A DNA stretch of 64,000 nucleotides from Monosporascus cannonballus. Its lineage: Eukaryota; Ascomycota; Sordariomycetes; Xylariales. Both the position numbers and the translations under genes were made by a program. Below are positions 51,840-64,000 of the stretch, in pieces; position 1 is the stretch's first letter, and every line of letters starts with the position of its first letter. The notes beneath the pieces were generated by a model, which saw only the letters and a program-made list of their open reading frames with translations, ran no database searches and was not told the DNA's origin. The DNA lies in the NCBI GenBank assembly GCA_004154925.1, contig QJNS01000040.1, positions 1 through 64,000 on the forward strand, given 5' to 3'.

Positions 51840-52700
51840 CTACTGGTAATCATCATTCTTTTTTCGGTCGACGGGTATTTTCGCTAATTAGATTTCGAGC
51901 GCATTTTATTTCCGGTTGCAACTTTCTTACGAAAAATACCGTTAACCACCGTCGACCGATAACATTTTAAATACGGAAAATAATACATATATTTAAGTTA
52001 GAAATACTGGCAAGAATTATTCCATTATCGGTCGACGGGTATTTTCGCCAATTAGATCTCGAGCGTATTTTATGCTCCCATCGTAACCTTCCTATAAGGA
52101 ATTCCGTCGACCACCGTCGACCAACAATATTTCAAATAAGGAAAAGAAATACGCGTATATCTAAGTTAGGAATACTGGTAACAATTATTCTTTTCTCGGT
52201 TAACAATTATTTTCGCAAATTGGGTTTCGAGGACATTTTATTTTCCGGTTATAACTTTCCTATAAAAAATACCGTCAACCACCGTCGACCAATAGCATTT
52301 AAAATACAGAAAGGAAAATACGCATATATCTAGGTTGGGAATACTGGTAACAATTATTCCTTTATAGGTCGACGGTTATTTTTGCGAATTGGGTCTTAGA
52401 CGCGTTTTATTCTCCGGTCGTAACCTTCCTATAAGGAGTACCGTCAACTACCGTCGACCGACAGCATTTAAATGCGAAAAGGAAACTACGTACCTATGTA
52501 AATTAGGAATACTGGCAACAATTATTCCCTTCTCGGTCGACGGTTATTTTCGTAAATTAGTTCTCGGGCGCGTTTTATCCTCCGGTTATAACTTTTCTTT
52601 AAGAAATACCGTTAATTACCGTTAACCGATAACATTTTAAAGATAGAAAAATACGTATATATTTAAATTAGAACCATTAAGGATAATTATTCTTTGTTAG
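51840..52700. repeat. Tandem array, five units of about 167 bases
   Basis: Units begin at CGGTCGACGG-like words at 51865, 52029, 52197, 52366 and 52534 (spacings 164, 168, 169, 168). Each unit holds an imperfect palindrome of about 95 bases, with GGTCGACGG plus TATTTTCG on the left and CGAAAAATACCGT plus CCGTCGACC on the right in the first unit. A spacer of about 70 bases containing AATACTGG(T/C)AA follows. Units differ mostly by transitions. The array is GC-richer than its surroundings. A frame at 52389-52625 simply reads through two units and is not taken as a gene. Confidence 0.88.
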
Positions 52701-54032
52701 TTGATATTGATATAATATATTATAATTAAATATTTTCAATTAATTATTCAAAATATTATAAGCTACTAAAAATTATTCGGTAAACTTATCCGTCTAATAT
52801 ATTATCAGGTATATTAACCGCTACATGTTTCTATTAAATATACATTTCATTTCAAACGAGAAAACCGTAATTTATAGAATTTACCAAATCAATAAAGCAG
52901 CCGAAAATACGGTTATAAAATTATTGATTATTATAAATAATATATTAACGTTAATCTTTAAAATAAACTTAATTATATAAATATAATTTCGCATTATTTC
53001 AAAATTTTTAAAAAATTGGATATTTTGATTTAATAATATTATATACTAATTCCGCTTTTTCAAGTTTTATTTTTATGACGTATTAAATATTTTGCGAGAT
53101 TATTGTCTTATTTGAAATATTTCTCAAAATTCGTTCTTATAAACACGATTTTAAAAGAATTTTGTATTTTGAAATATAATTAAAACCAGTCTACATTACG
53201 GCTATTAAAAAGGTTTTTAAACATTTCCATAATATTCTTTTATTCAAAGCATTAAATAAAAGATTCTATCTTAATAACATAATATACGGTGAATATTTTA
53301 TAATAAACGGTAATTTCTTAAAAGAAAACTTTAAATTTCGATATACCTTTTTAAAAATTATATTTTAAATTTTTATAACTTTAGTTATATTAAATTCACC
53401 ATTATTTATATTGAAAATGAATTCGATTATAATTATAATTATATGATATTATTAAATACCCTTTATAATAATTGTAATTTCAAAAATCATTTTCTTTGAA
53501 AATACTTTATTTATACTAATAATATATTTAAATATTAACCGTTAGTATGTAAATAGGGTTTCAATATTATCGTATTAAATCTTTTAATACTATAATACTA
53601 TTAATATTTATAAATAAAGACAGTATTTGGGGTATTAAATAATAGAATTAATACATTTTAAAAATATAATCATATATTAAATATATCTAATAATATTTTA
53701 AACATTATAATATATTTATAAATAAAACTTAAAATAATGTATTTTTATTTAAAGAAAAGTAATTAAAATTGCAGAATATAAAATAAAATTTACATATATT
53801 TGATTGTAACGATTTACTATATATATGTTCTGTAAAATAACGTTAATTAATTCCGTTAAAGGTTTAATTAATTCCAAATTGTAATTCTGTACATAAAGAA
53901 TAATTATTTTAATATATAACATATAAGTATTTAAGAAAGAACTTTCGTTACGTTCGTGTAATATATTATATAATTTTTTATATTGCTTTATATTTTAATA
54001 TTGTTATTTTGGTATATTTTATAAGAAATAAT
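52701..54032. other. AT-rich RIP-degraded DNA
   Basis: No gene, element end or repeat recognised. Confidence 0.6.
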
Positions 54033-54424
54033 TGTTATGATATAATGGGCTTGGCTTTCGAATTGACGGTCGGGGCCACAAGAAAAGCTAAATCCGACCC
54101 AAACCAAGACATCACGTAACTTGTTCAAAGGTCTTAAGGTGCCAAGCACCTTAAGCCCTTTAACCCAGCAGAAAAACTCAAAAGGCTCAAAACGCTTAAA
54201 GGGGTAAGCCGCTTAAGCACTTTGAGCCAAGGTAAAGATATATACGCTAATTACTCTCAAAGTTTAGATAATACCAGCTTGAAATATAACTTCGTTACTC
54301 AAGATACCCTTGCATTACGAAACGTAATTAAGTTATTTTTATTGCTTAAATTCTCATAATACTGCTGTTAATATAAACTCGTCGACATAGATTTACTAGA
54401 TGATTAATCAACGTAGCCGTGATA
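54033..54424 (+). mobile_element. Solo LTR of the G1 family, nearly unmutated
   Basis: 392 bases in the opposite orientation to the other G1 LTRs: plus strand starts TGTTATGA and ends GCCGTGATA. A perfect 5-base duplication ATAAT lies at 54028-54032 and 54425-54429. It keeps GC-normal composition through most of its length, so it is the best available reference for the original G1 LTR. Confidence 0.88.
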
Positions 54425-54831
54425 ATAATTTTAATATCGTTAAATAATTTTATATTTTTTTAATTCAACCATATTATTATTAACTTTATTAAAAATTGCT
54501 TTTTTAAAAAAATATATTTATCTTTAATTTAATTCTATTAAGCCTTAATTATTTTTTTGGTTAATTAAACCTTTTTAAAATATTAAAATGAATTTAAAAT
54601 GTAATAACTTTAATAATATATAAAATATATTTAAAATACCTTTTTATATTTTAATTATAAATATAACACTCCTTGATGTTTTAATTTTCCAATTTAGACT
54701 TCTAAATAATACCGACTTTTGGGATAATATATTTTTATATCATTTATTTCCTTTTTAAAATTTGATTATAATATTAATTTACATCGCTTTTTTGTCCTTA
54801 ATATTAAAATATATTTTTATATAAAGCAATA
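54425..54831. other. AT-rich spacer
   Basis: No feature recognised between the solo LTR and the second Fot1-like element. Confidence 0.6.
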
Positions 54832-56668
54832 TATAAGCGAAACGCCTCTATAAGCAAAGTATCTATTTTAGCTTCCTTATTGCACATATTCAGTTTTACA
54901 ATAGTTAAACCATATTGAAATTTATTAAACCTATTCGAAATAATTTTTAGCAGACGCATTTATTATTTTCTAATAACTACGGGTATTATGTTCGGACTTA
55001 TTGTAAACGCTATAATAGCGTTTCTTTCTTGGAACCCTTTTACGACGATTATTTTCCGCCATTATTTCTGAGGTTAATTCGCTATTACTTTCATTGTCGG
55101 CCTCAAAAACCTCGTTTTCTTTAAAAATAACTAATTTTCCTTTTTAAAAATGTTTATTTTTGATTTTCCGGCACTTATTGAAAATATGATTAGTTTCGCG
55201 AAGGTGGCCGATCTTATTATTAAAAAAAGCGATTTTATACACTAAATAATATATAGCCTTAGCCCAATAATTTACCGTTTAGATTTTAATTCTTGGCAAA
55301 TTATCTTAGTAATTTGTAATTTTACTTGTTAAATATTACGACATTATTTTTTCGAAAGATTTAAGTATTTTGCATTCGAAATAAAAAGATGAAAATAACG
55401 GGCAAATAATCGGTATTTAAAAGGATTGTCGAATATTTAGTTACAAAATAACATATTCGGAGTTTAGTAGAATAAGACCAGTATTACAGAAACCGGCCGT
55501 AATATTTTCGGGTATTATAAATGATTTAATCGGTTTATAAAAGCCGATAAAAAATTTGCTTTCACGATATAGGTATTATAACGTTTTATAAAATTTTCGA
55601 TAAAATAACCGTAAGCACTTTTTATCGGAAAAAAATATATTATATTAAAAGGTTGAAGTTTATAAAAGGAGTACGATATATAAAGTGGATTAATATCCTA
55701 TTTCTTGTAATATTTTTCAAATTCTATCAAATAATAATTTTCGTAACCGTTAAGGATAAGAAAATATTTAGTAGTTTTTGTACGCGTTTTAGTATATTTA
55801 TCGAAATATTTAAGTTGATTTAGATTTAAAGCTTGTATCGTTTAACGGTTATTATTTCTAATAAATCTTTCATCCCAAAATATGAAATTATTATGATATT
55901 AAAAAGCGAAATACTGTTTGGCCGTTACGATAATATATAGCAAAAAGGCCTCGCCTTAAGAAACGATAGCTTAAATAACCGTAACCTATTTTTTATTATT
56001 TGATTAAACTTACTTAAATTTTTTATGTCTTTCGGCGTTTGTAATTATTATACCAGACGCCGTTATTAACCTTATTAAGAAATTAATTTCGTTAAAATTA
56101 TATATATCCTTTTTCGAACTGGCGTATTTCACAAATATATTACGTACGAATTGAAATTATTTGCGAAATAATTCTAGATTTTTGTATATAACCTTTTCGT
56201 AATGAATTTTTCGATTTAAAAGCGTCTTTAATTTATTTTACTATTTAAAAAATTCCACATTCGATTAACGCCAACGCGTCTTGTGTCGCGTTTGCGTAAA
56301 AATATATTGGCTATATCTTCAACATTTTTAAGTCGAAAAATTTATTCGAAAATAAAATTAAAAATATGTTCGATAATAATTTGCTTGTCGGAATCGATTA
56401 ATTTTCGCGAATTAAGCGGTATATCGCGTCGTACAGGTTTACGTTAAATTCGTTCGTAAAAGGTTGTTTTCGAAATAAGATATATAATTACAAGCTTTTG
56501 ATAACTAATATATAAATTGCGTTTTTTAGCCGATATAACAAGGTTTAATATTGTTTTTCAGAAAGCCTAAATATATTGTTATATTGAAAAATATATAATT
56601 AAAGTAAGATAGTTTAAAAGTAAAATCTAGGTAGACGTTTCGCTTATATAAGTGCTTCGTTTACGGAT
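54832..56668 (-). mobile_element. Second Fot1/pogo-family transposon, degraded
   Basis: Ends at about 54832-54863 and 56637-56668 align as inverted repeats (left TATAAGCGAAACGCCTCTAT; right, reverse complemented, GTAAACGAAGCACTTATAT) with transition differences. The length, about 1.84 kb, and the transposase relic inside fit the family. The exact termini and TA duplication could not be fixed. Confidence 0.7.
54900..56480 (-). pseudogene. Fot1/pogo transposase relic
   Basis: On the minus strand near 56270-56400 the CENP-B-type segment is readable (R-L-K-N-V-E-D-I-A-N, then R-R-V-G-V-N). Further on (56010-56210) follow L-F-R-K and K-K-D-I-Y-N-F-N-E, the Y-N-F-D-E-T catalytic block with its aspartate changed to asparagine, and then I-T-N-A-E-R. 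It is a different sequence from the relic at 24290-25965, so this is a second family member and not a duplicate. Confidence 0.78.
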
Positions 56669-59438
56669 TATAGTAGTTTTGTAAAATATATATATTAACT
56701 CTTTCCTATCCAATTACGCTAATGTCTAATATTTCGAATATAGTAAATTTTTACAACCTTTTTAATGTTTTAATAGTTTTAAATAAAAAACTCTTTATTT
56801 AAAATTATATATAAATTTATAAAAGATTTAATAATTTTTTCGTCATTACCTTTATTTACATTAATAAAGTAGTTTAAAAATTTACCGATTACGTGTTTTT
56901 ATATTAATTATCTGTATGGACATTATGGTTAGTTGGATTTGCCGGTATTAAAAAACAATATTTTTAATCTTGTTAAATTTTAGAATTTTCTTTAGTACTT
57001 TAAAATTTATACATAATATTATTTTAATTTAGTTAGAAAATTAATTCGGAATTGAAAATTAGATTACGTAATCACCGGTAATAAAAGAAAACAAAACGAA
57101 AAGATTAGCGAATAAATTAAATTAAAACTTTAATTTTGTTTTCGAATTTAATATTTTTTTCAATATTAAATTCTATCAAAGAACTTATATTTATCGTACT
57201 TTTAGCCCATTATGTTTGACGAATGATAAAATTACAATATTTAATTTATCTTCTGTACTAACAATATCATTCATTAACCTTTTCTGATAATAAATACACT
57301 TGGCAATATATTTAAATAATAAAATAATATACGTAATTGAATTATATTATGATTTGATTAAAACATTAATTGTTTGTATAGTTTCGATTTATATTTAATA
57401 TCTCTAATTAAAAGCATTACGTCTTATAGCTGTTTAATAAATTTAAAAGTATAAATTTGTATTTTCGTTATCTTAATTCTTTTTTTATTATTAAAATTTT
57501 ACATTTTTAAGGTTTTTACAGCCTTAGAATTCCTAAAGGCTTTTTTAAAAGTTAAGTAAACTTTAATTCTTCTTTTCGTATTTTTATATATTTTAATTTG
57601 TTAATATTTTATTAAGTTTTTATTATTATATTTGGTAACAATATATGTCGTTTATTTACTCTTTTATTTCGGCTTTTAAAATTAGAAATTCGGGTTATAT
57701 AAATTTATTATCATGGATTTTCATTGTCATATAACATCGCCGATAATTCTTCTCTTTATATTAAGCTCTTTAATTAATATAATATTACTAAGTATTAGAA
57801 ATTAATCGTTCATATTAATTCTTCATACGCACGGTTCTTTAAAGTATTGTATATTCTTTATTCTTAATACAGACGGTTTATAGTTACATAATTATAAGTG
57901 CTGTTTTATAAAATAATATCTAGTTTTTTATAACATCTTAAAATATATTAATTTTAATAATAATGTTTGCATTAATAAAACGTTCTTGTCGCTAAAATTT
58001 AAAATTATCGTAATATACAGTATATCTGAGATATTAACATGAATAAAACTTGGGTTAATATTAAGTGTATACTGTTTCAATCTCTTTTAAAAGTGTTTAT
58101 CGCTAATTATAATATTTTTTCTTATTTTTAAAATAAATTAAACAAATTAATTAAATTATATATTTACTTTAAAAAAACTTGACATAACAATACTTTTATT
58201 AATCGGTTAGTTTTAGAATGTTATTCGATATTCTATTATACTTAATGTATATGAATTAATATTAAATTTAAAGAAAATCAAATTTATATTATTATCGAAT
58301 GAAATTAAATCGGCTTTTTATATTATAAAATAATTTATACGTATATATTATGCATCTTCATTTACTGCAAAACTATGTTTTTATAGAGAACACGAAATTG
58401 TTTTTCGTAATTTTGATAATTATTTTAAGAATTACTTTATTTATAACAAAATTTCATTTAATCCAAATTGACTCGTATAAGGTTTCGTATATTAATCGAT
58501 AAATTAATATTATTATATTTTAAACAAGCTACTTGGGGTTCTACAAATACGTAATATTAGAAAAACTGGTAATTTTACCGTTTCTTTTATTTCTTTTAAA
58601 AACTATTAAAATGTTAAATTTACTATATTTAAGAAGTATTTAATTTTGTAAACGATTAGTAATTTTTGATATTTAATTTTATTCTATATGAATAATAGAT
58701 TTGAATCCCAAAGTACTTTTTTAAAATCATTTACGTTTTAAGCATTATAATGTATTTATTTTAAAAAATTAAAACGATTTACATTTATTAATTATTTTCA
58801 TTTCCAATATTTAATAAAAGTAACTTTATTAAAAAACTAATTATTAATTAATGTTATTGTGGTATTATAAAATAATGTATATAACAGTTTACATTCTACA
58901 GAAATATTTTAAATGTTTTTTCGCAATAATTAAATGAAAATCTCCGCAATAACATTTAATATATTCGCTTTTATATATGAACTTCTTTAGCCATCGAGCT
59001 TTTAATAAAAATACAAATTTTAATAATATATTACAAATAAATCTCATAAGCCTAATTTAATATATTACGTTAAATCTATTTTATTACAATCTGGAGTTAA
59101 GTTTTAATCATTAGTGTTTTTAAAATCATATAACTTAAAGATTTTGCAACTATTTCTAACCGTTTTATTTTAAATAATAATTTTTTTAAAAAATAGTTTA
59201 ATTCTGTTTTTTTATAAAACTGTTATTTATTTAATAAAGTAATTTATTAATTAGGTTTGCTTTTATAAACTTATAGTTTTGATATACCTTATTACTTTTT
59301 TCAAATCAATCGATAACAGTAATATTAATTAAAAGAGAATTTGAAAATATAAACGTATCCGTTAATATTATCAAAGAATTACATTTGTTTATAATCTTTA
59401 TCGAAAATACGTATTTATATTAATTAAAATATCTTAAC
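56669..59438. other. AT-rich RIP-degraded DNA
   Basis: No gene or element boundary recognised in 2.8 kb. Confidence 0.6.
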
Positions 59439-59660
59439 TGTTACGTTTAGAAGGGATTCCACTAGGCCCAAAGGAGGCCCAGGAAGTTGGAGACGCTCGG
59501 GATCTCCACTTTTTATCGGATAAACCTCGGGTCTCTATCAATCTCCAGAAATACCAGGAAATTCGTAAACGACAGATACCATAGTTTCTCGAGATCCCCA
59601 AAGATTATAAGAGATATAAAAGATAAAAAGGATATATAAGGTTTAGGTTTCTTATGTAAA
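59439..59660 (+). repeat. 5' LTR of the terminal gypsy element
   Basis: GC-normal to about 59580, then AT-rich. The inner end is not clear; a TGTAAATAA word near 59655 may be the mutated terminus. Confidence 0.55.
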
Positions 59661-60079
59661 TAATTATTTATTTAATTTTTCGTTCCTTAATTATTAATTT
59701 AAGTTTTTAACTTAAAATAATTATACCATTTTTTAATTAATAAAAAAATACCTTAAAATCTTTTTAACGAATATATTAAATTCTTTTTCGCCTTATTATT
59801 ATGTGCAAATTAAAACATTTTTCGGATATTACTTATATTTCCGGATAAATATATAATAAGTTCGTTATATTTTGATAATTCCTTAATTAATAGCCGACGA
59901 ATAATTTACCGCCTAATTAAGGTATAAATTTTCTTAAACTTAATGCAAACAATAATATAAGATAATATTTAAAAAATAAATAACATATACGATCCCCGTT
60001 ATTAGCCAGGGAAATATTATTAACAAGATTTAACGATTTATCCTTTATTAAAAAAATTTTCTAATTAATTAATAATATG

Positions 60080-61370
60080 GTACCCCTTATTATTCGATTT
60101 TAAGGAGGCCCGTTATTTTCGCAACCCAGATAATAACTTACCCCAGCCCTTAAGGATATTATTAAAGTCCAAGGAAAGGAATTAAAAAAAAAGCGGTTAA
60201 AAAAAGGTTAAAGAAAAATATGGGGCCAAAAGCTAAAAAAAAACTTATTACGAAAAAGAAATTAAATACCTTAATAGTAAAAATCCGAACCCTAAAAAAA
60301 AAGAATATTTGGCTTATAAAAGGAAAAAAGCTAACTTTTTTTTAATTTAGCTCCTTTAAAGGGCGAAACTAAGGGGCCGGCTACCGACCCTTTTCGCCGG
60401 ACCCAAGGCGAACGTAAAAAAAAGCCTTAACCCTGCCACTGTTCGATACAATTCGGATACGGGAAAAAATTATTCCACCCTCTGGTTATTATGGAATGCC
60501 AAATATTAAAAGCTATAAGCCAATTCCCCCCAAGCTTTATAACGGATTAAAAAACCTTAATAGATTTTTGGTTCAAACAAGGTTTTACTTTAAGTTTTAT
60601 AAGAATTTTCTGCCGGAAAAATATTAACAAATAATAATTATTTCTTAATTATTAATCGGACGAATTCGCCAATAATTCGAACTTATTTTAACGGATTACC
60701 TTAAAAAATACTTAAAAAAAATTTCGGATTTTATTAATTATATTTTTAACGATTACGAAAACTTTGAAAAAAAATACGCATTTTATTCGGTAATCCCGAT
60801 AAGGAATAAAACGTTATAAAGTAATTTTATTTTTTTTACTAAACCAAATTAATATCTAAATATATAACAAAATTTAACCATTTAACCGTTATTTCGAATT
60901 TATTAAAAAGCGTATTATTTTATTTTTATTATAATAATTTAAAGCCTTAGGTCAAAAATAAATTATATATAGAATTTAAGACTGGATTTTTTATAAAATA
61001 TATAAATAAGGTTATTATCGCCGACCGACGAACCTTTAATCGGTATTTCGAGAAAAAAAGGACCGATAAATAAAGTAACGATAAAAATTTTAATAATTAA
61101 GCCAAAAAAGATAAAGGCAAATTTTAAAAGGAAATAAGTTCCGTTTCGAAAAAGCTTAAAAAAAACAAGTTCAAAATAAAATGTTTTAATTATGGTAAAA
61201 AAGGGCATTTTAAAAATAAATATCGTTCCCCCGCCAAGAGGAATTTTAAAAAAGGAAAAATTTTTTAATCCCAAAAAAAAGCCAAAGCGGCTAAATAAAA
61301 AACCGATAATAAAATAAAAAAGGAAAAAAAAAGTTAATTCGATTTCCTTCCAGCCAGAATTTATTATTAC
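60080..61370 (+). pseudogene. Gag relic with zinc knuckle
   Basis: Plus-strand reading shows lysine-rich stretches, a retrotransposon Gag core around 60480-60700 (words L-Y-N-G and F-L-V-Q-T-R-F-Y-F) and a CCHC knuckle at 61182-61223 (C-F-N-Y-G-K-K-G-H-F-K-N-K-Y), where two cysteines have become tyrosine by G-to-A change. The minus frame 60963-61373 is antisense to this and is not a gene. Confidence 0.75.
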
Positions 61371-61399
61371 CATAATTACTTAAATTTAAAATAATAACC

Positions 61400-64000
61400 T
61401 AAAATACGAAAATTATTTTATTTACCAGGATTTTAAAAATAAAACTTATAAATATTATCCAGGATAAACAGTTTCCAAAATAACTATAAAATTAAGATAT
61501 TAATATTATTTTGATTCCTAAAAATATAAAATGCATATAAAGAACGGTTAATTTCGATTAAGTATTAATAATTACAGATAATTATTTCCAAAGTTTTACG
61601 AATTTCCCGAATATACTATTTATAAGAAAATATTATCGGCGAACCTTTATAATTTATTGCATTTTATTATTTATTATTAAAACAATTATTTTATTTATTT
61701 TAAAACTAAAAAAAATAATAATTTTTGGCCTAGATGGAATAATAAAACTTTTACTAAATTAAACGATAAATGCCAATATATTAATATTTTCCGATAAACA
61801 AAATATCTTAAATTTTATTATTTATATTCCGAATTAAAAAGGAATCAAAAAGTTATATTATAAAAATACCTGTATTACTTCCCTATATTTTATATTTAAT
61901 ATAAGCTCTTAAATATGGGAATACCTTTTTCGGAAATTTATTTTTTTAATTTTATAATTCGGGAAATACGGAATAAAAAAGTAAATTAGGAAAAGAACCA
62001 GATTTTAAAGCCTTAATGCAAATATGGTAAGAAAATATAATTCCGGTATAAGGACGACTAATATATTAAATATGCTGTTAAAAAAGTTTGCGAATAAAGG
62101 TTTATTTAAATCGGAAATTAACCGAAATCAAAAAATTATAAAGGTTTTCGAAAGTAAAATAATAAAAAGCTTTAATCGATAAAACCTTATACAAGGTAAC
62201 GAAAGGAATATATAATTAAATTGAAATTTCCTTTTAATATTATAATAAAATATTTAAAATAATAATTAATTGCGGCGTAAAAAATAATTTTATTTTCTTT
62301 ATTATAGCAGAAAGATATTAAATTCCCTAAAGATATATATTAAAGTTTTATAAATTACTTACGGTAAATAATAATTTGTTTACTTACAAAGGAGGATTAA
62401 TTTTTCGAAAAACGGAAAAACTTCCGGTATATATTTAGGGATATTAAAAATATATTTTGTTAGATATCGCCGATATCTCTAAATACGATATTATTTTGGG
62501 AATATCTTAGTTTTATTTTAGTAATTTAAGGATTAATTAAAGAAAACGAACGTTTTTTTAGGATAAAATATTAAAAAAGGATAATCGAAAAATTTGTTAT
62601 ATTATTAAGGAAGTACGGATCTCTAATTAAATTTTTATAATATTATTAAAATATTAAGGAATTAAGAAATTATTTAAAAATAAAAAAAATTATGAATTAC
62701 TGTTATACGGTTAATAGGATTATCGAATACCTCTTAAGGAAAGATATTATCCTAAAGTCCACAAAATTTATTATATAAATCCAGAAAAATCAAAAGACTT
62801 ATAAAAAAGCATATAATTAAACCTGAAAAAAGGATATATTTAACCTTTTAACTTTTTTGTTAAATATCTAGTCCTTATGGTACCAAAAATTAAGGATGGT
62901 AAATAAAAAATCGATAAAAATAAAAACTTTGTTTACCGAAAAATGGTCGATTACAAATAATTAAACAATATCATAATTAAAAATAAATACCCCCTAATAT
63001 TTATAAATGTTTTTAAAAAAAATGCCAGCAAAGCTAAATAGTTTACGGTATTTAACTTTTATGATAGTTATTACCATATTAAAATAACTAAAAGAAAAAA
63101 ATGGAAAACGGTATTTAAAATAATATATGGATTTTACGAATACCAAATAATACCTATAGGATTTATTAACGCCCCCGCCAATTTCCAAAGTTTGGTTATA
63201 ATTATTCTTTAATAATTTTTAGATAAATTTGTATTTATCTACTTCGACGACATCCTTATTTATTCCGAAACTTTAAAGGAATATAAAAAATGTATCGCTT
63301 AAATATTTAGAACTTTGGACGAAACTAATATTTAAGTTAACCCTGCCAAAAATATATGGTATACCTAGAAATTAAATTTTTTAGAATTTATTCTTATACC
63401 AGGCCAAATTCAAATTTAACGTTTTAAATTAAAAACAATTAAAGATTGGCCGATTCCTAATAAGGCGACCGTTATAGATATTCGACAAATTTTAGGATTT
63501 ACGGGTTACGTACGTAACCTAATTAAGGAATATGGAAATATAATTAGGCCTTTAACGAAATTTATTACTAAGGAATACGTTAGGAAAAAATTTAAACTTT
63601 TAAAGGAAATAAAAAAAACGTTCCGGGAATTAAAAGAAGTAATTACTAGCAAATTTATTATAAGGATGTTAAATCTAAATAAAACGAAACGATTAAAAAT
63701 AAATATTTTAAAATATGCCTTAGGCGTAATTTTAAAATAATAAAAAAATAACGGCAAATAATACTTAATAACGTATTATTCGAAAGTATTCCGAAATACA
63801 AAATTCCGATACCAGATTTATAACAAAAAATTATTAATAATTATTAATATTTTTAAGAAATAAGAACTTTTTTTTAGCAGAACAAAAGAACTTTTCGATA
63901 TTTACTTTAATTACAAAAATCTTATACAATTTATAAAAGCCCAAAAACTAAATAAACGACATAAGAAATAATAGATTTTTTTATCCAAATTTAATTTCAA
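61400..64000 (+). pseudogene. Pol relic with gypsy reverse transcriptase
   Basis: The plus strand at 63040-63500 carries the clearest relic in the window: K-W-K-T-V-F, then P-I-G-F-I-N-A-P-A-N-F-Q, then the catalytic Y-F-D-D-I-L at 63240-63257, then N-F-L-E-F-I. The connection domain follows at about 63440-63520 (I-R-Q-I-L-G-F-T-G-Y) and the RNase H start near 63700. Both catalytic aspartates survive, but stop codons are frequent. The protease lies somewhere in 61400-62400 and was not pinpointed. Minus frames at 62994-63188 and 63506-63757 are shadows. Confidence 0.85.

Larger units (their letters stand above)
59439..64000 (+). mobile_element. Ty3/gypsy retrotransposon, 5' part, continues past the window
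   Basis: Begins TGTTACGTTTAGAAGG at 59439 with a GC-normal LTR start, followed on the plus strand by Gag, a zinc knuckle and reverse transcriptase relics in gypsy order. The 3' half (RNase H end, integrase, 3' LTR) would lie beyond 64000. This is a family different from G1 and from the 34317 element. Confidence 0.82.

Noticed and set aside
52389..52625. 78-codon frame with an internal repeat
   Set aside because: It is explained by tandem units whose length is close to a multiple of three; no start context or domain.
51865..52640. CRISPR-like reading of the tandem repeats
   Set aside because: Units are about 167 bases, whole units are similar rather than short repeats with unique spacers, and the organism appears to be a fungus.
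43372..54424. An element bounded by the G1 LTRs at 43372 and 54033
   Set aside because: The two LTRs are in opposite orientation, and the second has its own perfect target duplication as a solo LTR.
60963..61373. 136-codon minus-strand frame rich in phenylalanine and isoleucine
   Set aside because: Exactly antisense to the lysine-rich Gag relic, which explains its composition.

Overview
The window looks like part of a filamentous ascomycete (Pezizomycotina) genome with an AT-rich compartment produced by repeat-induced point mutation (RIP). Most of the 64 kb is very AT-rich. Transposon relics there still align to known families but are full of C-to-T and G-to-A changes and stop codons. The only two intact genes have 53-59 base introns with GT-AG ends and CTAAC/CTGAC-like branch sites, as in filamentous fungi. 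The Ty3/gypsy, Ty1/copia and Fot1/pogo elements and the tRNA-derived SINE-like unit fit the same group. A secreted pectin methylesterase beside a pisatin-demethylase-like P450 suggests a plant-associated fungus (inference).

Layout: 1-3250 is a GC-balanced block with no recognisable gene. 3251-6222 is featureless AT-rich DNA. 6223-12335 is a complete but RIP-degraded Ty1/copia element on the minus strand (206-base LTRs, TSD ATATT). 12336-17153 is AT-rich with one LTR-like fragment. 17154-19060 holds a SINE-like unit, a fold-back element and a truncated second SINE copy. 19690-23680 is a GC-normal island with two plus-strand genes, a cytochrome P450 and a pectin methylesterase. 23728-23905 is an LTR fragment and 24202-26071 a full-length degraded Fot1/pogo transposon.

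26300-32894 is a Ty3/gypsy element (here called G1, minus strand, TSD AAAAT) that contains a clean 132-base solo LTR. 33400-43762 is a second, truncated G1 copy split by a nested complete Ty3/gypsy element at 34317-41577 (minus strand, TSD AAATT). Solo LTRs lie at 44929-45078 and 54033-54424. A five-unit tandem array of about 167-base repeats lies at 51840-52700. A second Fot1/pogo relic (minus strand) is at 54832-56668. The 5' part of a third gypsy element (plus strand) begins at 59439 and runs off the end.

How the parts relate: the transposon layers are inactive fossils, and several insertions can be ordered by nesting. The P450 and esterase genes sit as a roughly 4 kb island that escaped RIP. 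The esterase would act outside the cell on plant pectin and the P450 at the endoplasmic reticulum on a small molecule; nothing in the sequence proves that they share a pathway. All boundaries and alignments were made by eye, so positions given as approximate could move by tens of bases.
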